Source: Campylobacter concisus
GTDB lineage: Bacteria > Campylobacterota > Campylobacteria > Campylobacterales > Campylobacteraceae
DNA: 64,000 nt
Direction: 5' to 3'
NCBI RefSeq assembly: GCF_003048375.1
Contig: NZ_CP021642.1
Span: 124,001 to 188,000 of the forward strand
The position numbers and the translations under genes were made by a program. Within the stretch, counting starts at the first letter, position 1. The number at the start of each line of letters is the position of its first letter. Of this stretch, positions 8,686 to 17,852 are shown one piece after another. Under the pieces are notes generated by a model, which did not search any database, was not told the DNA's origin, and saw nothing but the letters and a program-made list of their open reading frames with translations.

Positions 8686-9002
8686 AATTTATCCTTTGAT
8701 TTTTGGTTGAAATTTAACATAAAATTTATTATAGAGAGATTACGAAATGGCTTTTGAAGATAGCTATTTGAGGCTAGAATTTAATTAAAAATTAGCATTT
8801 TGGTAATTATTAGACGCACCCACTTTTACCTATTTTGTGTAAAAAGGCTATTACACTATGCCTTAGAGTTATTTTATTAATGAAATTTTGAAAAAATGTT
8901 CTGATTAGCCTAAAAACCAAGCAATTTTGAAATGTAAATTTTTGCTAAAAATGTTTATTTTGAAAGAGAAATTTAGCCAAAAAATTTGGCTAAATTTGAG
9001 TA
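8686..9002. other. Intergenic region, dapB to trxB
   Basis: This is 317 bp of AT-rich sequence without a convincing gene on either strand. Its left end holds the dapB upstream region and its right end a strong hairpin beyond the trxB stop. Confidence 0.6.
8969..8997 (-). terminator. Probable trxB terminator hairpin
   Basis: A perfect 13-bp inverted repeat (aaatttagccaaa at 8969-8981, its complement at 8985-8997) with a three-base loop lies 6 bp past the trxB stop. On the minus strand it is followed by a pyrimidine-rich run. Confidence 0.6.
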
Positions 9003-9941
9003 TTAATGTAAGCTTTCTATGTAGCTCATAGCGCTAAGTGCAGCCACAGCGCCGTCACCTGCTGCTACGATGACTTGTTTTGGAGCGTCCTCTCTGATGT
9101 CACCTGCTACAAAGAGCCCTTTTAGGCTAGTTTGCATCTTAAGGTCGGTCTTGACCTGTCCGCCATCAGCCATTTCGCAGATAAATTTGCCGTTTTCATC
9201 TTTTAAAATTTCGTTATTTACATTTAGTCCGACAAAGGTGAAAATGCCCGGCACATCAAGCACACGCTCGCCATTTTTAGTATCAAGCACGATCTTTGTT
9301 AGGCCCATCTTATCGCCAAGCGCTTCTTTTACAGTCGCACTTGTTATAAACTCGATCTTTTCATTTTTTCTAGCTTTTTCAACGGTTGTTGGCGCTGCTC
9401 TAAACTCGTCACGTCTATGCACAAGATAAACTTTTGAGCAGATATTTGCTAGGTAAAGTGCCTCTTCAACAGCTGTGTCGCCACCACCAAGGACGGCTAC
9501 CTCTTTGTTTTTGTAAAAGAAGCCATCGCATGTCGCGCATGTGCTAACGCCTTTGCCAAAGAACTCGTCCTCGCCTTTAAAGCCAGCACGTCTTGGAGTT
9601 GAGCCAGTCGCTACGATGACAGCCTTTGCCTGCTCGCTCTTGCCGCCTTCAAGTAAAATTTCAAAGCTGCCGTCACTATTTTTTCTAACGCCAACGACGT
9701 TTGCCCACTTATGAACTAGCCCAAATGCACTGCACTGCTTCCACCAAGTGCTCATAAAATCAAAGCCGCTCTCGCCAGGGGCTTTTTGACCTGGGTAGTT
9801 TTCTATCTCTGAGCTCGAGGTGATCTGACCACCAGGCTCGCCTTTTTCAAACATTACAACATTTTTTAATCCGCCTCTAGTGGCGTAAAGTCCGGCGCTT
9901 AGTCCTGCTGGGCCGCCTCCGATGATCGCTAAATCAAGCAT
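9003..9941 (-). CDS. trxB: Thioredoxin reductase (NADPH)
   Basis: This 312-residue flavoprotein regenerates reduced thioredoxin. It has the FAD-binding [10 protein letters not shown] (residues 8-17), the redox-active pair Cys135/Cys138 in CATC, the NADPH-binding [10 protein letters not shown], and the C-terminal FAD motif [10 protein letters not shown]. It is downstream of trxA with one small membrane-protein gene between them, so both halves of the thioredoxin system are in one transcription unit. Confidence 0.96.
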   Translation of the reverse strand: MLDLAIIGGGPAGLSAGLYATRGGLKNVVMFEKGEPGGQITSSSEIENYPGQKAPGESGFDFMSTWWKQCSAFGLVHKWANVVGVRKNSDGSFEILLEGGKSEQAKAVIVATGSTPRRAGFKGEDEFFGKGVSTCATCDGFFYKNKEVAVLGGGDTAVEEALYLANICSKVYLVHRRDEFRAAPTTVEKARKNEKIEFITSATVKEALGDKMGLTKIVLDTKNGERVLDVPGIFTFVGLNVNNEILKDENGKFICEMADGGQVKTDLKMQTSLKGLFVAGDIREDAPKQVIVAAGDGAVAALSAMSYIESLH

Positions 9942-9950
9942 AAATTTCCT

Positions 9951-10397
9951 TTATTCTAAAACATTTATGGACGAATTTTGTTTGTAAATTTCGCCCCTTT
10001 GATGAACTATCTCAACACTGCTAGGTAGCTTCGTGATGCTTAAATTTCGCATAAGCTCTAGGACCGTATTTATATCTGAGCTTATGTATTTTAGTGTTGA
10101 GTTTGACTCATATCTTTTTTGAAAGATATCGATCGCCACAATTGTTTCATTTTTGGTTGGTAAAATTTCGTCTAATTTTGATTGATTTGAGCTGAAGATT
10201 AAAAGCGTGTATTTTGGCTCTTTTGGAGTGAAAATTTCGCTTTTTTCGTAAAAAACTAGCTTCGCAAAATCAACAAATTTATATTGTGAAAAACGATAGT
10301 TGCTATACGCAAATGCAGCCGCTATCATAGCTGCACCAAAAAATGAACCAAATATATAGGTAAGAGGAAGCAGACTTCCTCTTCTTTTTTCGCCCAT
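9951..10397 (-). CDS. Small membrane-anchored protein between trxA and trxB
   Basis: This 148-residue protein has a basic N-terminus (MGEKRRGS), one transmembrane helix at about residues 10-29, and a soluble domain probably on the periplasmic side. The soluble part has a strand-helix pattern (YTLLIFSSNQSKLDEI, TIVAIDIFQKRY) that could be a small alpha/beta fold, but it has no CXXC. Its start shares one base with the trxA stop (TAATG). The context suggests a redox-linked or envelope role; function unknown. Confidence 0.7.
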   Translation of the reverse strand: MGEKRRGSLLPLTYIFGSFFGAAMIAAAFAYSNYRFSQYKFVDFAKLVFYEKSEIFTPKEPKYTLLIFSSNQSKLDEILPTKNETIVAIDIFQKRYESNSTLKYISSDINTVLELMRNLSITKLPSSVEIVHQRGEIYKQNSSINVLE

Positions 10398-10711
10398 TAA
10401 AGAAGCGAATTTAGTTTGTCAGTTAGGGCTTGTTTTGACTGCGCACCGACCATTTGCTCAACTAGCTCGCCATTTTTGAAAAATAGCAATGTTGGGATCG
10501 ATCTGATGCCAAACTCAACTGCAAGATCTTGCACTTCATCAGTATTTACCTTGCAAATTTTCGCTCTGCCCTCGAAGTCTTCAGCAAGCTCTTCGATCAC
10601 TGGAGCTAGCATACGGCAAGGTCCGCACCATGGAGCCCAGAAATCTACTAGAGCAACGCCTTCTTTTGTTACATCAAAATTTTCTTTTGTGAGTTCGATG
10701 TATTTTCCCAT
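10397..10711 (-). CDS. trxA: Thioredoxin
   Basis: This 104-residue cytoplasmic dithiol carrier contains LVDFWAPWCGPCRM with catalytic Cys29 and Cys32. The cis-proline stretch FGIRSIPTLLFF and GAQSKQALTDKL end the fold as in E. coli Trx1. AAGGAG precedes the ATG. A TATAAT (minus strand, 10739-10744) about 28 bases upstream is the likely promoter for the trxA-trxB unit. Confidence 0.96.
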   Translation of the reverse strand: MGKYIELTKENFDVTKEGVALVDFWAPWCGPCRMLAPVIEELAEDFEGRAKICKVNTDEVQDLAVEFGIRSIPTLLFFKNGELVEQMVGAQSKQALTDKLNSLL

Positions 10712-10738
10712 TTGTTCTCCTTATTTTAAGATGTGGCA

Positions 10739-10744
10739 ATTATA
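10739..10744 (-). promoter_or_regulatory. -10 box for trxA
   Basis: On the minus strand the sequence reads TTGTATAATTGCC, giving a perfect TATAAT about 28 bases before the trxA ATG. Campylobacter promoters commonly lack a clear -35, and none is obvious here. Confidence 0.55.
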
Positions 10745-10783
10745 CAAAATCAAATTTAAATTTTAGATAAATAATAAATTTTA

Positions 10784-11125
10784 TTATAAACTAATATTTT
10801 CTATCAACTCGAAATTTTCATTTTTTACAACAAGCAGATCGAGTTGAAAGTCTCTGTTTGGCTCATTTTTCATCATATAAAAATTTATCGTTTTTAAAAT
10901 TTTCATATATTTCGCCTTGTTTAGACGGTACTGGGCCTCGTATTTTCCGCTAGTTGCTTTTACCTCTATAAAGTGCAAAATTTTATCGCTACTAAGAGCG
11001 ATGATGTCGATCTCACCAAATTTAGAGTGGAAATTTCTCTCTAAAATGACAAAATCAAGCTCACGCAAAAACTCGCAAGCCCTGTCTTCAGAGCTCTTGC
11101 CAAAGAGATACTCTTTTAGCCCCAA
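10784..11125 (-). CDS. yraN: YraN/UPF0102 family predicted endonuclease-fold protein
   Basis: This 113-residue protein has the UPF0102 pattern: SEDRACEFLRELDFVILERNF, then FGEIDIIALSSDKILHFIEVKAT. It matches a PD-(D/E)XK-like nuclease core (E..D..EVK). The start is TTG at 11125, preceded by GAGGAG lying at the very end of hom, which decides this start. Its cellular role is uncertain; YraN proteins have been linked to DNA uptake or repair. Translationally coupled to hom. Confidence 0.85.
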   Translation of the reverse strand: MGLKEYLFGKSSEDRACEFLRELDFVILERNFHSKFGEIDIIALSSDKILHFIEVKATSGKYEAQYRLNKAKYMKILKTINFYMMKNEPNRDFQLDLLVVKNENFELIENISL

Positions 11126-11126
11126 A

Positions 11127-12389
11127 CTACTCCTCGATCCTCATCATAAATGGCTCTTCTTTTATATACTCTTGCTCTTTTAAAAGCTCTATCGTTCGCT
11201 TCGCATCAGCCTCTAAGCTCGTGTGCGTCGTGAAAAATAGCACGGCATACTCGCTCTCATCTTTTGGCTTTTGTAGCAAGCTATCTATCGAGAGGTTGTT
11301 TTCACTCATTAAATTTGTTATCTTTGCTAGCACGCCCATCTTGTCTTCGACTTTTAGTCTAAAGTAGTATTTTGTCTTTATTCTGTCGCGATCAAGAAGC
11401 TCTAAGGTATTTAGCTCAAATGGCGCTTTGTATCCAAGCATCGGCGACTTGCTATCTCTTGCGATGTCGATAAGATCGCTAATTACTGCGCTTGCTGTTG
11501 CATCTCCGCCAGCTCCCGGGCCGTAATACATCGTTTCGCCAACGACCTCGCCAACGACGCTTATAGCATTTGTCACGCCACTTGCCTTTGCTATCATTTT
11601 ATTTTGTGGCACAAGCGCAGGATGCACTCGTAGTTCGACCTTGCCTTCGCTTTTTTTGGCGATGGCTAGAAGCCTGATCGAGTATTCAAAGTCTTTTGCG
11701 AAAAATATATCCTCTGGCGTGATGCCTTGAATCCCTTCTATCAAGATATCTTCTGGATCGCCGTGCACGCCGTATGCGATGCTTGCTAGGATGAGCAGCT
11801 TGTGAGCCGTGTCAAAGCCACCCACGTCAAAGGTAGGGTCAGCCTCGGCATATCCAAGCTCCTGCGCCTTTTTAAGTGCGTCTTTGAAATTTGATCCCTC
11901 ATTCATCATCGAGGTTAGGATGTAGTTGCTCGTGCCATTTAGTATGCCATTTATGCTTAAGATGTGGTTGGCGCTAAGTCCCTCTCTTAAGGCTCTGATG
12001 ATCGGTATGCCGCCAGCCACGCTTGCTTCAAAGCCAAATGGCGTGTTTTTGGCTAAATTTTGCAAAGCATATCTATGATAGGCAAGAAGCGCCTTGTTTG
12101 CAGTGACGACCGCTTTTTTGCGTTTTAAAATTTCGCTTACCACTCTAAAAGGCTCTTCAACACCGCCCATAAGCTCGACAAAAACGTCGATATCATCGCG
12201 GTTTATGACGCTATTTATATCGTCAGTCAAAGGGATGCCAGCGTCTCTTTTTTTATTTAAATTTCTAACCACACCGATGACTGGCACTATCTCTTCGCCA
12301 CATCTTGCTGCGATCAGTTTTTTGTTTTTTAGTAAAATTTTTGCAACCGATTCACCAACGGTTCCAACGCCTAATATCGCTACATTCAT
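11127..12389 (-). CDS. hom: Homoserine dehydrogenase
   Basis: This enzyme reduces aspartate semialdehyde to homoserine for threonine and methionine. The 420-residue product has the Rossmann motif GVGTVGESV at the N-terminus, VTANKALLA, EASVAGGIPII, the INGILNGTSNYIL segment and GYAEADPTFDV...DTAHKL. A C-terminal ACT domain (about residues 345-420: VEDKMGVLAKITNLM) implies allosteric control, probably by threonine. The start overlaps the upstream aminotransferase by 4 bp. Confidence 0.96.
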   Translation of the reverse strand: MNVAILGVGTVGESVAKILLKNKKLIAARCGEEIVPVIGVVRNLNKKRDAGIPLTDDINSVINRDDIDVFVELMGGVEEPFRVVSEILKRKKAVVTANKALLAYHRYALQNLAKNTPFGFEASVAGGIPIIRALREGLSANHILSINGILNGTSNYILTSMMNEGSNFKDALKKAQELGYAEADPTFDVGGFDTAHKLLILASIAYGVHGDPEDILIEGIQGITPEDIFFAKDFEYSIRLLAIAKKSEGKVELRVHPALVPQNKMIAKASGVTNAISVVGEVVGETMYYGPGAGGDATASAVISDLIDIARDSKSPMLGYKAPFELNTLELLDRDRIKTKYYFRLKVEDKMGVLAKITNLMSENNLSIDSLLQKPKDESEYAVLFFTTHTSLEADAKRTIELLKEQEYIKEEPFMMRIEE

Positions 12390-13594
12390 TCAAATTCTTT
12401 CAAATATTTTTTTATATTTCTTGCTGCTTGTCTTATCCTGTTTTCATTTTCGATAAGAGCTAGGCGCACATAGTCGTTTCCGCCCTCGCCAAAACCAATG
12501 CCTGGGCTAACTGCAACTGAAGCCTTTGTAAGAAGCTGCTTTGAAAACTCAAGACTGCCTAAGTGGCTAACCTTTGGTGGAAGTTTCGCCCAGATAAACA
12601 TGCTGGCATTTGGCTTTTTAAGCTCCCAACCAGCCTGAGCAAAGGCCTCTATCATCACATCTCTTCTTTTTTCATAAATTTGGCGTATCTCTTCAACGCA
12701 GCTTTGATCGCCGTCAAGTGCGACCGTGGCAGAGACTTGTATCGGCGTAAACATACCGTAATCAACCCATGATTTTATCTTTTTAAGTGCGGCACAAAGT
12801 CTTTTGTTTCCACACATGAAGCCAACTCTCCAGCCAGCCATGTTGTAGCTTTTTGAAAGAGTGTAGCACTCGACTGCGACATCTTTTGCGCCTTCTACTT
12901 CAAAGATACTTGGCGTTTTGTAGCCATCAAAGGTAAGATCGGCGTAGGCGATATCAGATATGACGTAAAATCTCTCTTGCTTTGCGATGCTTACAAGGCG
13001 CTCGTAAAAGCTCTTTTGCACGGTCACGGTTGTTGGATTGTGAGGGAAATTTACGACTACATATTTTGGTTTTGGCGAGCTTGCGTGTATCGTCTGGATT
13101 AAGTTTTCAAAAAATTTATTCTCATCAAGCTCAAATTTATCATTGTAGTGAAGCGGCATCTTTGCGACGCTTCCGCCAGCAAATAAAAAGGCCTGCGTGT
13201 GTATCGGATATGCAGGATCAGGCACGATAGCCACGTCGCCTGGGTTTATCACAGCTTGAGCAAGATGCACAAAGCCCTCTTTGCTGCCCATGGTGGCGAC
13301 TGCTTCGGTTTCTGGGTCTAAATTTACGCCGTATTTTCTCTTATACCAGTTGCAAATGGCAAGGCGGAGCTTATAAATTCCAGCACTGGCTGAGTAGCCG
13401 TGGGTCTTGTCTTTTTGCGCGCTTTCGCATAGTTTATCGACGATGTGCTGCGGTGTTCTGCCCTCTGGGTTGCCCATAGAAAAGTCGATGATATCCTCGC
13501 CAGCTCTGCGTGCTGCCATTTTTATAGCATTTACTTCGGCAAAAACGTAGTTTGGCAAACGCTCAATTGTATTAAATCTTATCTCATCAAACAC
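12386..13594 (-). CDS. Class I/II PLP-dependent aminotransferase (LL-DAP/alanine aminotransferase-like)
   Basis: The 402-residue product shows IDFSMGNPEGRTP, VVNFPHNPTTVT with the substrate-binding Asn, ISDIAYADLTFDG, and CYTLSKSYNMAGWRVGF with the PLP lysine. This is fold-type I, subgroup I-gamma, close to proteins labelled LL-diaminopimelate or alanine/glutamate-pyruvate aminotransferase. It overlaps hom, which points to the aspartate-family pathway. Exact substrate cannot be fixed from sequence alone. Confidence 0.88.
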   Translation of the reverse strand: MFDEIRFNTIERLPNYVFAEVNAIKMAARRAGEDIIDFSMGNPEGRTPQHIVDKLCESAQKDKTHGYSASAGIYKLRLAICNWYKRKYGVNLDPETEAVATMGSKEGFVHLAQAVINPGDVAIVPDPAYPIHTQAFLFAGGSVAKMPLHYNDKFELDENKFFENLIQTIHASSPKPKYVVVNFPHNPTTVTVQKSFYERLVSIAKQERFYVISDIAYADLTFDGYKTPSIFEVEGAKDVAVECYTLSKSYNMAGWRVGFMCGNKRLCAALKKIKSWVDYGMFTPIQVSATVALDGDQSCVEEIRQIYEKRRDVMIEAFAQAGWELKKPNASMFIWAKLPPKVSHLGSLEFSKQLLTKASVAVSPGIGFGEGGNDYVRLALIENENRIRQAARNIKKYLKEFE

Positions 13595-13603
13595 TGTTTG
13601 CTC

Positions 13604-14386
13604 CTATTTTATAAGCTTGATAATTATCTCGTTTTTAATGTTAGTTATGTCGTTATTGTCGCTAATTAACGCGTATTTTGCGTCACTAGCTAAATTTATG
13701 GTGTAGTTAGTTTTTATCTCGTTTTCTCTTTTTAGATCGATTTGGTTTAAATTTTTATCATAAATTCTAACAAGTGGCACCCATTTGTTTGGCTCGTTTG
13801 AGATGATATTTAGGCTACTTGCGCCTGCTACATCGACGATATAGACGCCACCACTCTTTACAAGTGGGCTCTCTTCGTTAAAATTTACTTTTGACGCATC
13901 AAGGCTCATATTGTTAGCATCCAAATAAAGCGCTAAATTTCCATCAAGCCTATCAAACCCCATGATCTTAAAGCCGCTTTTACTAAGCGTGAAATTTAGC
14001 AAATTTGGATCTATGCCGCCACTTTTTAGGGCTAAAATCCCATAAGAAATTTCATTGCCATTTTTTAGAGAATTTACCCTTGCTACGCTTATATTTGCAT
14101 CTTCAAGAGCTAAATTTATCGATTTTACAAATAGTGCTGAGGGGACTTTTTGCGTGCTTATAAATTTTAAATTTAAGCTATTTGAGCTAAATGAGAGAGC
14201 ATCGTAGTTCGAGCTTTGCTTTAGCCTTAAGACCAGCTCGCCAACGTTTAGCGAGCCGTTAGTGTCTAAATTTTCTAAAGAAATTTGCAGATCTTTTCCG
14301 CTGCTTAGTGCGCTTGCACTGCTATTTAGATCAAAAGCGTATGAAAAAACGCTAAAAAGAAGAAATATGGCTAGTTTTTTTACCAA
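13604..14386 (-). CDS. Exported protein of unknown function (Cj0151c-like position)
   Basis: This 260-residue protein has a cleavable signal peptide (LAIFLLFSVFSYA). The mature part is a beta-rich, Asn/Ser/Leu-rich domain with no cysteine or catalytic motif that I can identify. It overlaps the preceding RodZ-like gene by 7 bp. It is probably periplasmic. The gene order matches that recalled from C. jejuni, where the counterpart is also uncharacterised. Confidence 0.75.
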   Translation of the reverse strand: MVKKLAIFLLFSVFSYAFDLNSSASALSSGKDLQISLENLDTNGSLNVGELVLRLKQSSNYDALSFSSNSLNLKFISTQKVPSALFVKSINLALEDANISVARVNSLKNGNEISYGILALKSGGIDPNLLNFTLSKSGFKIMGFDRLDGNLALYLDANNMSLDASKVNFNEESPLVKSGGVYIVDVAGASSLNIISNEPNKWVPLVRIYDKNLNQIDLKRENEIKTNYTINLASDAKYALISDNNDITNIKNEIIIKLIK

Positions 14387-15321
14387 GATTTGCCCTTATT
14401 CATCTCGACAAACTCGTCATAAGTTAAAAATTTCATATCGCCATTTTCTACTAAAAATCTAGCTGGACGGCTTGGGTTATACTTTGTCACTTTATCGCCG
14501 ATCTTAAGCTCGATGTTGCCATTTCCGCAAACGACTAGCTGCCTTTGGTCTAAATTTATATTGACACTTTTGCTTGTATCGCTTGATGTTTTTTGACCAT
14601 TTTCAAGGTTGATGATGCCTATCCAAACGCGTTGTTTTGGTGTGATGATCGCCTCATTTAGTGGCTTTGTTACGTTTTGCTCTACTTTTGGAGCTGGCTG
14701 GGCTGCCATGCTAGGTTTTAGGGCATTTTGATCAACACTAGCAGGACTTACAGTCACGTTTTGCTCAGCTGGAGCTGAAATTTTCACGCTTGAAGCGTTT
14801 GCATCGATCTTTGGAGTGTTTTGGGAGATCGTTACGTTTGTGTCGATTATATTTTTCTTCACTTCATTTACAATGCTTGATTGCGAGTAGCTCACGCTCG
14901 TGTTGTCTTCATTTAAGCTTGCGATGAAATTTTGGACATATTTGTAAGCGTCAAAGTAGTAAGCACCGCCAGCGATGATAGCTAAAATGATGATCCAGAA
15001 GAAAAATCCAGCCCCGCCACCGCTACTTTGCCTTTGGATCGAGACATCTTCAGGTGTGTAAGAAGAAATTTTTGGGCTGACTTTTGTTTTTTTGCTCTCA
15101 TCAGGTATATTTTCTTGCATGAAAGCGTCGTATTCTGCGAGAAGTTCGCTAAGATCGACGCCGTACTCACGCTGTAAAATTTTGGCATAGCCTCTCATGT
15201 TTAAGCGTGATAATTTTTCAAAATTTTTGTCAAAAATGTATTGTAAAAATGTGGGTTCAATGTGCGTTTTACGCGAAATTTCCTTTATACCTATCTCTTT
15301 TAAATTTTCTAATTCATTCAT
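14380..15321 (-). CDS. Membrane protein with N-terminal helix-turn-helix (RodZ-like architecture)
   Basis: This 313-residue protein starts with an HTH_25-like domain (LKEIGIKEISRKTHIEPTFL, residues about 6-25) and a following GYAKILQREYGVDLSELL helix. A single transmembrane helix sits near residues 105-121 (FFFWIIILAIIAGGAYYF). A long low-complexity Asn/Val/Thr-rich periplasmic linker and a small beta domain (RVWIGIINLENGQK ... LVVCGNGNIELKIGD) follow. This is the layout of RodZ, which links MreB to the wall machinery. Sequence similarity is modest, so a cell-shape role is inference. Confidence 0.72.
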   Translation of the reverse strand: MNELENLKEIGIKEISRKTHIEPTFLQYIFDKNFEKLSRLNMRGYAKILQREYGVDLSELLAEYDAFMQENIPDESKKTKVSPKISSYTPEDVSIQRQSSGGGAGFFFWIIILAIIAGGAYYFDAYKYVQNFIASLNEDNTSVSYSQSSIVNEVKKNIIDTNVTISQNTPKIDANASSVKISAPAEQNVTVSPASVDQNALKPSMAAQPAPKVEQNVTKPLNEAIITPKQRVWIGIINLENGQKTSSDTSKSVNINLDQRQLVVCGNGNIELKIGDKVTKYNPSRPARFLVENGDMKFLTYDEFVEMNKGKSW

Positions 15322-15994
15322 CTATCATCCTATCACAAATTATCGCAAAAGCTGCACTTACATTTAGGGAGTCCCAGCCGTCTTTTAGCTTGATACCGAC
15401 GCACTCATCGCACTTTGCTAGAGCTTTTTGCGGTATGCCTTCGCCCTCTGATCCCATCACCAAAGCCCTTTTGCCAGCAAATTTCATCTCTTTTATATTT
15501 TTGCCGTTGCTTGCCGTCGCGTAGAGCCTAAAACCACACTGTTTTATCTCGTTTAGCAGGCTAAGTCCGTCTTCAAAGATCGCTATTGGTATCTCGTAAG
15601 CAGCACCGCTACTTGACCTTAAAACACCTTGCATATTTACACTTTTTGTAACGATGACAAGTCCTTCGCAGCCTAGAGCATAGGCGCTTCTAGCGATGGC
15701 GCCGATATTTCCGACGTCACTTATGCCATAAAGCACGGCGATAAAATTTAGCTTTTTTAGCTCGCTAATGTCTGAAAACTCAAACTCGCTAACGCTTGCT
15801 AAGAAGCCTTGATGGTTGCCGCCATGCGCCATCGACTGAGCTTTTTGATTATCCACGCGGATGATCTTCTTGCCAGTGCCACAAATTTTAGAAAAGAGTT
15901 TTTTATCACACTCTTTTGAGAGATAGATCTCTTCTAGGATCTGTGGGCGCTTGTTCAAAATATGTAAAAATAGCTGTTTTCCGTATATTATCAT
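15314..15994 (-). CDS. rlmB: SpoU/TrmH family RNA 2'-O-methyltransferase (RlmB-like)
   Basis: The 226-residue product has the SPOUT knot motifs: LYGISDVGNIGAIARSAYAL (motif 1), ALVMGSEGEGIP (motif 2, SAM binding) and DSLNVSAAFAIICD (motif 3). RlmB methylates G2251 of 23S rRNA; the TrmH group also includes tRNA G18 methylases, so the target is inferred. It overlaps the RodZ-like gene by 8 bp. Confidence 0.85.
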   Translation of the reverse strand: MIIYGKQLFLHILNKRPQILEEIYLSKECDKKLFSKICGTGKKIIRVDNQKAQSMAHGGNHQGFLASVSEFEFSDISELKKLNFIAVLYGISDVGNIGAIARSAYALGCEGLVIVTKSVNMQGVLRSSSGAAYEIPIAIFEDGLSLLNEIKQCGFRLYATASNGKNIKEMKFAGKRALVMGSEGEGIPQKALAKCDECVGIKLKDGWDSLNVSAAFAIICDRMIDE

Positions 15995-16094
15995 AGTGGC
16001 TTATGGTAGCTAAAATCAAGTAAAATTTAACTTATTTTGCTTCTAAATTTGAGTGAATTTTTGAAACTTTTTGAGTGAATTTGAGCTTTTAAAT

Positions 16095-16910
16095 TTACGC
16101 TTTTATAAGCTCGTCGTATATCTTTTTGACCTCTTCGCCAGTTATTTTGCTAAGCAGTTTTGCCTTTGCTTTTGGGGCGATGTCAAGCGAGATGATCTCA
16201 TCTTTTGTGATATTTTGAGTGACTATGTTAGCACTTTTTGAGATGACTACTGCCCATTCGCCGTTTAAATTTGCTTTTTCTAAAATTTGGGCCAAATTTT
16301 GAGCATTACCTTTAAATTTGGTCTCAAATTTTTTGGTGGCCTCTTTTATGGCAAAAATTTCTCTTTCTGGTTCTAAATTTGCAACGCTTTGCACTAAGCT
16401 TAATATGCGTTTTGGGCTTTCATAGATCACAGCTGGATAGGCTAAGCTTAGAGCATTTTGTATAGCTAAGGCTCTCTCTCTGCCAGTATTTGGTAAAAAG
16501 CCTAAAAAAACAAACTCTTTATCGCAAAGTCCGCTGGCGACTACGCTTAAAAGTGCAGCGTTTGCTCCGCTTAAAATTTCGTATTTGATATCATTTTTTT
16601 GAGCGTATCTTACTAGGCTAACGCCTGGATCGCTTATGCCTGGCATGCCAGCATCGCTCATATAAGCTACGTTTTTGCTTAAAATTTCATCACTTAAATT
16701 TGCAAAAAATTCATCTTCGTTGTGGGTGTGAAGCGGGATAAAATTTGAGATATTTATATTTGCGTCAAAGCGTTCGTTTAGCAGATTTACAAGACTTTTG
16801 CAAACTCTTGTATCTTCGCAGATAGCTATCTCGCATTCACGCAAAATTTTGATCGCACGAAGCGAGATATCTTCTAAATTTCCTATTGGAGTAGGAATAA
16901 AGTAGAGCAA
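16095..16910 (-). CDS. rsmI: 16S rRNA (cytidine1402-2'-O)-methyltransferase
   Basis: The 271-residue tetrapyrrole-methylase-fold protein begins LYFIPTPIGNLEDISLRAI, the RsmI signature. CEDTR, YMSDAGMPGISDPG and YESPKRI follow. It modifies C1402 in the decoding centre together with RsmH. It lies 3 bp after rpmE in a single transcription unit. Confidence 0.94.
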   Translation of the reverse strand: MLYFIPTPIGNLEDISLRAIKILRECEIAICEDTRVCKSLVNLLNERFDANINISNFIPLHTHNEDEFFANLSDEILSKNVAYMSDAGMPGISDPGVSLVRYAQKNDIKYEILSGANAALLSVVASGLCDKEFVFLGFLPNTGRERALAIQNALSLAYPAVIYESPKRILSLVQSVANLEPEREIFAIKEATKKFETKFKGNAQNLAQILEKANLNGEWAVVISKSANIVTQNITKDEIISLDIAPKAKAKLLSKITGEEVKKIYDELIKA

Positions 16911-16913
16911 GGC

Positions 16914-17114
16914 TTATTTTTGAGCGTATTTTTTCTTAAATTTCTCAACACGGCCAGCGCTATCAACTATCTTTTCGCTGCCTGTGAAAAATGGGTGGCA
17001 CTTGTCACAAATGTCAATTCTGATTTCGCTTTTGTTTGACTTTGTCTTAAAAGTGTTGCCACACGCGCAAGTTACGGTGCAATCTACATACTCTGGATGG
17101 ATCTCTTTTTTCAT
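16914..17114 (-). CDS. rpmE: 50S ribosomal protein L31, zinc-binding form
   Basis: This 66-residue protein carries Cys16, Cys18, Cys36 and Cys39 (CACG and CDKC), the zinc ribbon of the C+ form of L31, and [22 protein letters not shown]. Two ATGs are adjacent. The second (17114) is preferred because GGAAAG sits at a workable distance only from it, and because the family begins [10 protein letters not shown] minus-strand TATAAT at 17163-17168 is its probable promoter. Confidence 0.96.
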   Translation of the reverse strand: MKKEIHPEYVDCTVTCACGNTFKTKSNKSEIRIDICDKCHPFFTGSEKIVDSAGRVEKFKKKYAQK

Positions 17115-17162
17115 CATCTTTCCTTTATTATTTTTGGCTATTTGTTACCTTAAAAGTTGCTG

Positions 17163-17168
17163 ATTATA
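17163..17168 (-). promoter_or_regulatory. -10 box for rpmE
   Basis: Minus-strand TATAAT about 50 bases before the rpmE start, in the only gap between rsmE and rpmE. Confidence 0.45.
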
Positions 17169-17195
17169 TAAAAACTAATCTAAAAATCAAATAAA

Positions 17196-17852
17196 TCAAG
17201 CAAGAAATTTTGCCGCCACAGATATGACTGCGGTCTGTGATCTTAAGATATTCTTTGTATTTAGGCCGTAGATATTTTTAAATTTAGCCGTCTCATCCTC
17301 GCTAAATCCGCCCTCTGGACCAATTATTAAAATTTCATTATCTCTTTTTTCATTTAAATTTTTACCGCCAAAATTTATCGCCGAGACATTTTTATAAACG
17401 CTCATTAGCTCGTCTAAATTTTTGTAAATTTCAAACTCCATTAGCGACGTTCTCCCGCACTGCTCGCATGAAAGTGCGTTTATGTAGTTTAGTTTTTCAA
17501 GGTCGATCTTGAAATTTGCTTGAGAAAATTTAGTATAGACAAAGGCGATCTTGCCAATGCCAAGCTCATTTAAAAATGGCAGTGCCTTTTCGATCGTCTT
17601 TGGATCAACAACTGCCCAAGCGATGGTAAAGTCAAATTTATGCTCGCAGTTTAGGCTGGCAAAGACAAGGCTTAAATTCGCACTTCTGCGCTCTATCTCA
17701 TCGATCTCGTAGATGTACTCTTTGCCGTCGCGTAAATTTCTAACACTTATGCGCTCTCCAGCCTCAACCCTTCTAGCTTTTAGGTGCAAAAATGCCTCAT
17801 TTACTATTTTTAAGCGCTCTTTGCCAGCGTTTTTATCATATAAAAATTTCAT
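17196..17852 (-). CDS. rsmE: 16S rRNA (uracil1498-N3)-methyltransferase
   Basis: This 218-residue SPOUT methyltransferase has an N-terminal PUA-like region (RVEAGERISVRNLRDGKEY) and the C-terminal SAM-binding knot EILIIGPEGGFSEDE, then NILRSQTAVI. KIAFVYTKFSQ and CEQCGRTSLMEF match the family conserved block. It starts one base after the end of the upstream membrane protein. Confidence 0.93.
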   Translation of the reverse strand: MKFLYDKNAGKERLKIVNEAFLHLKARRVEAGERISVRNLRDGKEYIYEIDEIERRSANLSLVFASLNCEHKFDFTIAWAVVDPKTIEKALPFLNELGIGKIAFVYTKFSQANFKIDLEKLNYINALSCEQCGRTSLMEFEIYKNLDELMSVYKNVSAINFGGKNLNEKRDNEILIIGPEGGFSEDETAKFKNIYGLNTKNILRSQTAVISVAAKFLA